From Thermoplasmata archaeon (GTDB lineage Archaea; Thermoplasmatota; JAKEGO01): a DNA stretch of 13,958 nucleotides. This document shows, piece after piece, positions 1 through 5,303 of this stretch (positions within the stretch are counted from its first letter, which is position 1; each line of letters starts with the position of its first letter). The notes under the pieces are model-generated. The model searched no databases and was not told the origin of the DNA. It saw only the letters and a program-made list of their open reading frames with translations. The stretch is taken from contig JAKEGO010000111.1 in the NCBI GenBank assembly GCA_022615805.1, positions 1-13,958 of the forward strand, in the 5' to 3' direction. A program made the translations under genes and the position numbers.

Positions 1-197
1 GCCCTGATGGCGGAGAGCATGCGCCTCTCGGGGGAGGCGATGACGGCGCACGTGAAAAGGAACGACATATCGGCCTCCGACGGGTCCCCGGTCGGGGACA
101 GGCCGGCGCCCTCGAGGCTGCGGAGGAAGAGCTCGGCCTCTCCCCGGTCCATCGAGCAGCCGTATATCTCGGCGTAGAAACTGCCCCTTCGTCTCAT
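1..197 (-). CDS. Radical-SAM tRNA methylthiotransferase (MtaB/CDKAL1-like), N-terminal fragment
   Basis: Reading leftward from an ATG at 197, 65 codons are visible before the window edge, so this is only the start of the gene. The peptide begins MRRRGSFYAEIYGCSMDRGE and continues with an 'EADMSFLFTCAVIASPERRM' stretch. This matches the N-terminal domain of methylthiotransferases (UPF0004/MTTase), where 'yGC..N..dse' and 'aDvviinTC.V...te.r' carry the first two cysteines of the auxiliary 4Fe-4S cluster. The usual Asn after the first Cys is Asp here. Archaeal members are predicted to convert t6A37 of tRNA to ms2t6A. The start overlaps the stop of the upstream HNH gene as ATGA, indicating translational coupling. 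The radical-SAM CxxxCxxC motif and TRAM domain would lie outside the window. Subfamily is inferred; the family is quite secure. Confidence 0.85.
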   Translation of the reverse strand, partial: MRRRGSFYAEIYGCSMDRGEAELFLRSLEGAGLSPTGDPSEADMSFLFTCAVIASPERRMLSAIR

Positions 198-742
198 GTC
201 CTGGACTTCTTGGGCTTTGGCTTCTTGGGCTTCTCGCCGGTCGCGGGCCTGCTCCGTGCGAGGAGGACCTTGTTCTTGCAGTCGACGCAGGCGGTGACGA
301 GGTTGTCGATCTCGAGGCTGCCCCCCTCCCTGGGCGGGAGGATGTAGTCGACCTCGAGTTCCTCCTTGGAGCCGGTGGTGCCGCAGTACCGGCACTGGAA
401 GAGGTCCCGCTTGAAGACCTGGTAGTGGATGTCGATGGGCACGCCCTTCAGGTTGGGGTCGCGGAGGCTGATGATGCAGGACTCCTCGACGCAGAACGCG
501 TTGTCGTCATGCATGAGGGAGCGGATCTTGTTCTCGAGGTAGGTCCAGCGGAGCTCCTCCCTGATGGCGTAGTCGCGGTACTCGAGGAGGGCCTGGTAGG
601 CGTCCTCCTTGGTCATGTCCGCGATCTTCTTCGCGTGGACGTAGGAGAAGTACTCGACGGCCGCGTCGAAGATACGCCTGTCGAGGGATTCGGCGTCCCC
701 GTAGCGGGGGTCGAACTTGAGGAATACCTCCACGTTCTCCAT
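194..742 (-). CDS. HNH-nuclease-fold protein with Zn ribbon cysteines and a Lys/Pro-rich tail
   Basis: A 182-residue protein. The C-terminal third shows an HNH/treble-clef pattern: C117-x2-C120 ('CRYCG'), then 'EVDYILPPREGGSLEIDNL', then C152-x2-C155 ('CVDCKNK'). The four cysteines should bind a structural zinc, and N147 sits at the HNH asparagine. The usual 'DH' that supplies the general-base histidine is D132-Y133, so catalysis may be altered or lost. Residues 1-100 look helical and charged and match nothing I recognise; the last 15 residues are rich in Lys and Pro, a likely nucleic-acid-binding tail. I chose the ATG at 742 over an in-frame ATG at 766 because GGAGG (751-755, minus strand) lies 8 nt before it, while the TATA box at 781-787 would start transcription near 760. 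The gene overlaps the downstream methylthiotransferase by ATGA. The biological role is unknown. Confidence 0.85.
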   Translation of the reverse strand: MENVEVFLKFDPRYGDAESLDRRIFDAAVEYFSYVHAKKIADMTKEDAYQALLEYRDYAIREELRWTYLENKIRSLMHDDNAFCVEESCIISLRDPNLKGVPIDIHYQVFKRDLFQCRYCGTTGSKEELEVDYILPPREGGSLEIDNLVTACVDCKNKVLLARSRPATGEKPKKPKPKKSRT

Positions 743-750
743 CTGTTTGC

Positions 751-755
751 CCTCC
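751..755 (-). promoter_or_regulatory. Shine-Dalgarno site of the HNH gene (decides the start)
   Basis: GGAGG on the minus strand, with 8 nt to the ATG at 742. It would lie upstream only of the shorter start, not of the ATG at 766, so it supports the 182-residue form. Confidence 0.7.
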
Positions 756-780
756 GTGTTGCCCATAATACAACCATGCC

Positions 781-791
781 TATATAATTTA
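781..791 (-). promoter_or_regulatory. Archaeal TATA box for the HNH-methylthiotransferase unit
   Basis: On the minus strand the segment reads TAAATTATATA, an AT-rich island in GC-rich DNA. A start about 25 nt downstream of its centre would fall near 760, giving a leader of roughly 15-20 nt that just contains the GGAGG at 751-755. Confidence 0.6.
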
Positions 792-803
792 CCATGAGCG
801 CGG

Positions 804-919
804 GGCGGATGGCAAAGGCTGGCACCTTCCCGCCATGGCTCCCGCGCATGCAGGCGGGTTCCCGGTCCCTTCTGGCCCGGAGGCCCGCCCCGTCAGCGGG
901 CCGAGGCCGTCCGGGACCG
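804..919. other. Cluster of GC-rich inverted repeats between divergent promoters
   Basis: Three potential hairpins follow one another. First, GGCGG (804-808) with CCGCC (830-834), plus inner AAGG (815-818) with CCTT (825-828). Second, CCCGC (841-845) with GCGGG (854-858). Third, a long near-continuous hairpin: CGGTCCC (863-869) with GGGACCG (913-919), TGGCC (873-877) with GGCCG (905-909) with one wobble, and GGCCCGC (882-888) with GCGGGCC (896-902) around a 7-nt loop. The region lies between the two divergent TATA boxes, so neither promoter should transcribe it. It could be a small RNA gene, a DNA-level element, or chance pairing in GC-rich sequence. I do not recognise a known RNA family in it. 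Confidence 0.35.
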
Positions 920-953
920 ACGGCTGGAACGCCCCGCCTTGTTCGCATGCAAC

Positions 954-968
954 CATAAACTATTTTTA
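954..968 (+). promoter_or_regulatory. Putative TATA box for the C25 peptidase gene
   Basis: An AT-rich stretch, CATAAACTATTTTTA, about 35-45 nt upstream of the chosen start at 1000. The spacing fits a short leader that includes GAGGG at 989-993. Confidence 0.5.
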
Positions 969-988
969 CATACACGGAAATGAGAAGC

Positions 989-993
989 GAGGG
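989..993 (+). promoter_or_regulatory. Ribosome binding site of the C25 peptidase gene
   Basis: GAGGG followed by a 6-nt spacer and ATG at 1000. It supports this start over an upstream in-frame ATG at 835, which would put the predicted signal peptide more than 60 residues inside the protein. Confidence 0.55.
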
Positions 994-999
994 TATCAG

Positions 1000-3843
1000 A
1001 TGTCAACCGATGAAAGGTCGCTCGGCAAGATGAAGGTCATCACGCTCTCGGTGGTCATGATACTCCTGCTCGGCGGCCTCAGCCTCGTCGACGTCAGGGC
1101 CGGGGACGGGAGCTCGTCCCGGAAGGCGACCCTCGCCGACCTCCTCGGACAGGAAGCGGTCAGGTCCGGGCAACCGGAGGCCGTCGTCGCATCCGCCGAC
1201 GAGCCCTACTATGCCCTCATCGGCACCCCGCTTGCGCTTTATTACGAGGGCGGCGAGCGGATGGCGGTCCCGCTGCTCGTCGGGTCGGGCGACGAGATCT
1301 CCAGCGCCGTCGGGTCATTCCTCGTGAAGTACGATGCCGACGTCATCGTCACCCTCGGGAGCGTCGACAACATCCCGTTCGGCCAGAAGGTCAAGGTCGA
1401 GGGCAGCCCGAGGGACGTGTCCATCGAGGTCGCGCGGGCGTACTGGGTCTCGAGCAAGGGCGCGGTCCTGGTCGAGACCAGCCAGCTGGGGTACAACATG
1501 GCCACTGCCGTGATGCCGCTCGCTTCCTATCTGAACATGCCCGTCATGGCCACCGACTCCACCGACGGCGAGGTCAAGGCCGCCCTGCGGGCCCTTGGCG
1601 TCGAGTTCACCATCGTCTGCGGCGGCATAGGCGGCTACGGGAAGGAGATGCGCCTCCCGATGACATCCCGGGATTCCGGGATCTTTACCGAGGAGGAGAC
1701 CTCGATGACGATGATCGGCCACACCCGGGACGTCATCGAGCAGCGCCTCGGCCTCTCGGTCGGCTACCTGGCGGTCGCGAACCCGCTCGATGTCCACGAG
1801 AACGAGGTCCTCGAGGCCGAGACGTTCCACTTCGAGGGCATGGTCGGCGATTCCTCCTCCGGGGCGTACCCGGGGGCGGCACCGGACTCCCCGGACGGAC
1901 CCATCAGCCGCTTCGAGATCCCGGAGGGCTGGAACTTCGCCAACCTCAAGATAGACGCGAAGATGGACGTTTCGGAGGCGACGGGGCTCTCGATCTACAC
2001 CCTCGACATCCTGGCCCGCGAGGGGAAGGCCCAGGGGGACGCCCACTACTCCGGCGAGCGCATGTACGTCTACCTCGGGCTCGACGCCGACGAGGACGGG
2101 GCGATCGACGCCTCGGGAGGAGTGGACGAGCTCTACTTCTTCGGTGGCTCGCCGGGTTACGATTACGTCTACGAGAATCCCTCGGACCCGACGAGCAGAC
2201 CCCTGTGGGCGCACTTCTACACCGAACTGGCCCAGGTCAATTCCGAAGGGCCGATGGACATCCAGGTCCTCGCACGCCTGCCCACCGTGGACAGCGGAGA
2301 GGCGCGATACACCATCGACATCACCGTCGAGAGGATAGCTCCCATGGAGGGGCGGTACCAGGGCGCGATGGCAGAAGTGCCGGTGTTCCCCCTCATGCGC
2401 GGGCTGTCCTCCATGGCCGGTTACCTGACCGCCTTCCGCGGAGGGCTCCTCCTCTCGAAGCCTCAGTTCCTGCTCCATTCGCCGGGATACATAGGGTGTT
2501 CCGGCTGCGGCGAGCCCGCGGCCAACCCCGACGCCCTGGACGAGGCGAACAAGAGCGCCGTCGTGGTGAAGAAGGACATCATCCAGGTCCTCGGCCTCCT
2601 GACGGGCAGGGACATCGACCCGGACGATTACACGTTCCCCGACTGGTGCAGAGCGTCGGACGCGGAGATAGAGACATTCGAGCCCTTCAAGGCCGAGATC
2701 GTCGCGCTGGCGGCGGAGTACCAGCGGATGTTCTACGAGGATGGGCTCGAGTTCAGCATCGCCCTCGTCGGCGACACGAACATGGTCCCCCAGTTCTACT
2801 ACGAGAGCGGCCAGGGGGACCCGACCGAGGGCTTCGGCATGCCCAGCGACAACTTCTACTCATCGTTGGACGCGGACCCGTACGACGCGCCGTACGACCT
2901 GATGCCCGACAACGACCAGCCATACGAGTGCCAGAACGCCCACGACCAGGACTTCGAGGTGGGGGTGGGCCGCGTCGACGGGTGGGACGCGCAGGATGTC
3001 AGCGCCCTCATCGCCAGGACCGCGTTCTATTACGACATCATCGACGCCCACGACGGACCCGTCAACGACGGCATCATCCTCGACGACGACTGGAAGGACT
3101 CCGTCTACACGACCCTCGGGACGATCCCGCCCGTCGAGGTGGCGAAGCTCGACCTGATCAAGTTCAGGGAGATGGCGAGGGCCGCTGGCTTCACCCCGCC
3201 CACCGACGACGACTCCGGGTTCGGCGACGACAACCAGAAGTCGCGCAGGCAGTACAGCCAGGACAAGTACGAGAGCGCGAACTTCATCTTCTTCTGCGCC
3301 CACGGGTTCTACTACTGGTACGTGCCCACGGCACAGGAGGGGGCCGAGGGGATCGCGGACCCGTTCTCGAAGCCCACCTACGGAGGCGGCGCATACGACG
3401 TGGCCCACGTGAGGTACATGGACTTCGGGCCGACGCTCATGTTCGGCTCGTCCTGCGTCACGGGAAGGATCGACGGACTCTACCCGGTGAACGCCCTCTC
3501 CCAGGCCTTCCTCCACGCCGGCGTGAACGGATACGTCGGGGCGACCAGGATGTCGTGGGGGACGGTGGTCCCCGTACCCGACACGAACTCCGACAGCACT
3601 CTCGGCGACTACCTGGCTCTCTGCATGTGGGGCAACCATCTCGGTTACATCTACGACAAGACGAACGACCAGATCATCGCGAACAACCTCGAGGACCTCA
3701 CCGCGGGCTTCGCGCTCATGGACGCGAAGAACAAGTACATCCGCGACATCGGCACCGACGGCGGGGGACCGGACGACGACACGATAAACGAGTTCATCCT
3801 CCACGGCGACCCCGCGTTCAACCCCTACGAGCCCAACCATTGA
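1000..3843 (+). CDS. Secreted gingipain-type cysteine peptidase (family C25) with CW_binding_2-like N-terminal domain
   Basis: A 947-residue protein. Residues 1-34 form a signal peptide (basic start, hydrophobic 13-30, likely cleavage after VRA). Residues ~65-215 resemble cell-wall-binding repeat 2 (CW_binding_2): 'TSQLGYNMATAVMPLASYLN' then 'VCGGIGGYG'. Residues ~300-450 look like a beta-sandwich with acidic, possibly calcium-binding loops ('DADEDGAID'). A CxxC pair sits at C500/C503. Residues ~585-947 carry the C25 landmarks: 'ALVGDTNMVP', 'PSDNFYSSLDAD', 'GVGRVDG', 'FFCAHGF' with catalytic His768, 'FGSSCVTG' with catalytic Cys819, 'GYVGATRMSW', and a terminal 'LHGDPAFNPY'. The dyad is intact, so an active extracellular endopeptidase is expected; the substrate is unknown. 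There is no C-terminal helix or sorting tail, so it is probably released or held by the N-terminal domain. It is divergent from the HNH unit and has its own promoter. Confidence 0.88.
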   Translation: MSTDERSLGKMKVITLSVVMILLLGGLSLVDVRAGDGSSSRKATLADLLGQEAVRSGQPEAVVASADEPYYALIGTPLALYYEGGERMAVPLLVGSGDEISSAVGSFLVKYDADVIVTLGSVDNIPFGQKVKVEGSPRDVSIEVARAYWVSSKGAVLVETSQLGYNMATAVMPLASYLNMPVMATDSTDGEVKAALRALGVEFTIVCGGIGGYGKEMRLPMTSRDSGIFTEEETSMTMIGHTRDVIEQRLGLSVGYLAVANPLDVHENEVLEAETFHFEGMVGDSSSGAYPGAAPDSPDGPISRFEIPEGWNFANLKIDAKMDVSEATGLSIYTLDILAREGKAQGDAHYSGERMYVYLGLDADEDGAIDASGGVDELYFFGGSPGYDYVYENPSDPTSRPLWAHFYTELAQVNSEGPMDIQVLARLPTVDSGEARYTIDITVERIAPMEGRYQGAMAEVPVFPLMRGLSSMAGYLTAFRGGLLLSKPQFLLHSPGYIGCSGCGEPAANPDALDEANKSAVVVKKDIIQVLGLLTGRDIDPDDYTFPDWCRASDAEIETFEPFKAEIVALAAEYQRMFYEDGLEFSIALVGDTNMVPQFYYESGQGDPTEGFGMPSDNFYSSLDADPYDAPYDLMPDNDQPYECQNAHDQDFEVGVGRVDGWDAQDVSALIARTAFYYDIIDAHDGPVNDGIILDDDWKDSVYTTLGTIPPVEVAKLDLIKFREMARAAGFTPPTDDDSGFGDDNQKSRRQYSQDKYESANFIFFCAHGFYYWYVPTAQEGAEGIADPFSKPTYGGGAYDVAHVRYMDFGPTLMFGSSCVTGRIDGLYPVNALSQAFLHAGVNGYVGATRMSWGTVVPVPDTNSDSTLGDYLALCMWGNHLGYIYDKTNDQIIANNLEDLTAGFALMDAKNKYIRDIGTDGGGPDDDTINEFILHGDPAFNPYEPNH

Positions 3844-3925
3844 CGGGAAGAGGAAGCCCGTTCCCATCCCTTGAGTGGTGCGCGCCAGAGGTCTCCCGCA
3901 TCGAGCAATGGACCGAAAGATAGAT

Positions 3926-3949
3926 AAATTTATACAAATGTTTTTATAG
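3926..3949 (+). promoter_or_regulatory. Promoter of gar1-tfb, two overlapping TATA candidates
   Basis: Two TATA-like elements lie close together: AAATTTATA at 3926-3934 and TTTTTATAG at 3941-3949. Starts about 25 nt downstream would fall near 3956 and 3971. The second would give an almost leaderless gar1 mRNA, which fits the absence of any GGAGG-like site before the ATG at 3974. The rest of the 3844-3973 spacer shows only weak short inverted repeats right after the peptidase stop. Confidence 0.6.
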
Positions 3950-3973
3950 TGGGTCATTTTCTCCCTTATTAAG

Positions 3974-4204
3974 ATGACGGCCACCTACCTGGGCCGGACC
4001 CTGCACCTTCTTCCAAACGGTCGACTCGTCGCCCGCGCCGAGCGTGCCCCGACGGTGGGGGAGAGGGTCTACGACAGGATGATGAAGCCCCTGGGCAAGG
4101 TAGACGATGTCTTCGGACCGGTGGATGCGCCGTTCATCTCGATCAGGGTCGAGGGCGCAAGGGGGGGGTTCCGCTTCGAAGGCATGGAGATCTTCACGAG
4201 GTGA
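3974..4204 (+). CDS. gar1: H/ACA RNP component Gar1
   Basis: A 76-residue protein, the usual size for archaeal Gar1. The signature is 'GKVDDVFGPVDAPFISIRV' (residues 41-59), the conserved core strand-loop of the Gar1/Naf1 beta-barrel. Gar1 binds Cbf5 in H/ACA ribonucleoproteins, which pseudouridylate rRNA under guide RNA direction, and helps substrate loading and turnover. The N-terminal half supplies the other barrel strands and is less conserved. No Shine-Dalgarno site precedes the ATG, and a TATA element ends about 25 nt upstream, so translation may be leaderless. The stop TGA (4202-4204) is embedded in the ribosome binding site of tfb. A gar1 gene directly before tfb is a recurrent arrangement in euryarchaea, which supports the call. 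Confidence 0.92.
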   Translation: MTATYLGRTLHLLPNGRLVARAERAPTVGERVYDRMMKPLGKVDDVFGPVDAPFISIRVEGARGGFRFEGMEIFTR

Positions 4205-4205
4205 T
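4198..4205 (+). promoter_or_regulatory. Strong Shine-Dalgarno site of tfb overlapping the gar1 stop
   Basis: GAGGTGAT is fully complementary to the 3' end of archaeal 16S rRNA and lies 4 nt before ATG 4210. It contains the gar1 stop codon, so gar1 and tfb are likely translated in a coupled way. It favours ATG 4210 over GTG 4201 or ATG 4204, which fall inside the site. Confidence 0.75.
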
Positions 4206-4209
4206 GCGA

Positions 4210-5142
4210 ATGCCGAAGGAGAAGATCGAGACCGACGAGGTCCTCAAGTGTCCGGAGTGCGAGAGCACGCACATAACGCGCGATTACGAGCGGGGCGAAC
4301 TGGTCTGCGAGGACTGCGGCCTCGTGATCGACGATAACTACATCGACGTCGGGCCCGAATGGCGCGCCTTCGACATGGAGCAGGGGGAGAAGCGGGCGAG
4401 GACGGGCGCCCCGATGACCTACACGATCCACGACAAGGGCCTTGCCACCGAGATCGGGTGGAAGAACAAGGACTCCTACGGCAAGAGCATACCGACCCGC
4501 AACCGGGCGCAGATCTACCGCATGCGGAAGTGGCAGCGGAGGATCCGCGTGAGCAACGCCACGGAACGGAACCTGGCCTTCGCCCTCGGCGAGCTCGACC
4601 GGATGGCATCGACCCTCGGCCTCCCGAGGAACGTCCGGGAGGCCGCCGCGATGATCTACCGGAAGGCCGTGAACAAGAACCTCATCAGGGGGAGGAGCAT
4701 CGAGGGGGTCGTCGCGGCTTCCCTCTACGGCGCCTGCAGGCAGCTCGGGGTCCCGAGGACGCTGGACGAGATAGCCAACGCCTCCCGGGTCAACAGGAAG
4801 GAGATCGGCCGGACGTACCGGTTCATGACCCGCGAGCTCAAGCTGAAACTGATGCCGACGTCCCCCCAGGACTACGTCTCCCGCTTCTCGAGCGCGCTCA
4901 AGCTCCCCGGCGAGGTGCAGGCGAGGGCGATCGAGATCCTGAAAGAGGCTGCCGACATGGAGCTGACCTCCGGCCGCGGGCCCACGGGCGTTGCGGCCGC
5001 CGCGATATACATCGCCTCGATACAGTTGAACCACCGGCGCACCCAGAGACAGGTCGCCGACGTCGCGGGCGTGACCGAGGTCACGATACGGAACCGGTAC
5101 AAGGAGCTCACGGAACGCCTGGGGATCGACATCTCGATCTGA
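4210..5142 (+). CDS. tfb: Transcription initiation factor B (TFB)
   Basis: A 310-residue protein, the normal TFB length. An N-terminal zinc ribbon has C14-x2-C17 ('CPEC') and C33-x2-C36 ('CEDC'). It is followed by the B-reader/linker region with 'GPEWRAF' and 'GAPMTYTIHDKGLATEIG' (~49-83). Two cyclin folds follow at about 115-205 and 215-300; the second ends in a helix-turn-helix 'VADVAGVTEVTIRNRYKEL' that contacts the BRE. TFB binds the TBP-TATA complex and recruits RNA polymerase, with the B-reader helping start-site selection. Both repeats are complete and all zinc ligands are present, so this looks like a fully functional factor. It is cotranscribed with gar1. Archaea often carry several TFBs; whether this is the only one cannot be told here. 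Confidence 0.97.
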   Translation: MPKEKIETDEVLKCPECESTHITRDYERGELVCEDCGLVIDDNYIDVGPEWRAFDMEQGEKRARTGAPMTYTIHDKGLATEIGWKNKDSYGKSIPTRNRAQIYRMRKWQRRIRVSNATERNLAFALGELDRMASTLGLPRNVREAAAMIYRKAVNKNLIRGRSIEGVVAASLYGACRQLGVPRTLDEIANASRVNRKEIGRTYRFMTRELKLKLMPTSPQDYVSRFSSALKLPGEVQARAIEILKEAADMELTSGRGPTGVAAAAIYIASIQLNHRRTQRQVADVAGVTEVTIRNRYKELTERLGIDISI

Positions 5143-5230
5143 TCGATGCGTGAAAGGGAAAGACAGCGCGTCCGCCCCGTTCCATTACATCCGTCTATAG
5201 GAGACAAACACGGGTTATCACCAGGGATTC

Positions 5231-5240
5231 TTTATATATA
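5231..5240 (+). promoter_or_regulatory. TATA box for the giant transglutaminase gene
   Basis: TTTATATATA is a near-consensus archaeal TATA box in GC-rich surroundings. It predicts a start near 5262 and a leader of about 40 nt to ATG 5304, so in-frame GTG 5241 and ATG 5244 would lie upstream of the transcript. The rest of the 5143-5230 spacer shows no gene or clear terminator. Confidence 0.75.
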
Positions 5241-5292
5241 GTGATGCGTCAATACCTCCGACAGGAAGCCTTTGAGTACCCAAGGTACGGTC

Positions 5293-5298
5293 GGGGTG
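5293..5298 (+). promoter_or_regulatory. Ribosome binding site of the giant transglutaminase gene
   Basis: GGGGTG (extending to GGTGA) sits 5 nt before ATG 5304, the start that places the signal peptide at the N-terminus. Confidence 0.65.
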
Positions 5299-5303
5299 AA
5301 CCA

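Noticed and set aside
425..975. Open frames overlapping the HNH gene on both strands
   Set aside because: Low-complexity composition and no domain; the HNH frame has paired zinc cysteines, a ribosome binding site and a TATA box.
835..999. N-terminal extension of the C25 peptidase from ATG 835
   Set aside because: It would bury the signal peptide, reads through the GC-rich hairpins and the TATA element, and has no ribosome binding site; ATG 1000 has GAGGG at proper spacing.
3843..3865. Terminator hairpin just after the C25 peptidase stop
   Set aside because: Only a 5-bp stem (ACGGG/CCCGT) with a 9-nt loop and no T-tract; too weak to call.
2205..3923. Plus-strand open frame overlapping the C25 peptidase in another frame
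   Set aside because: It is Arg/Pro/Gly-rich with no motif, while the other frame holds all C25 landmarks including both catalytic residues.
5241..5303. Start of the giant protein at GTG 5241 or ATG 5244
   Set aside because: These codons directly abut the TATA box and would lie upstream of the transcript start; ATG 5304 has a ribosome binding site and begins a signal peptide.
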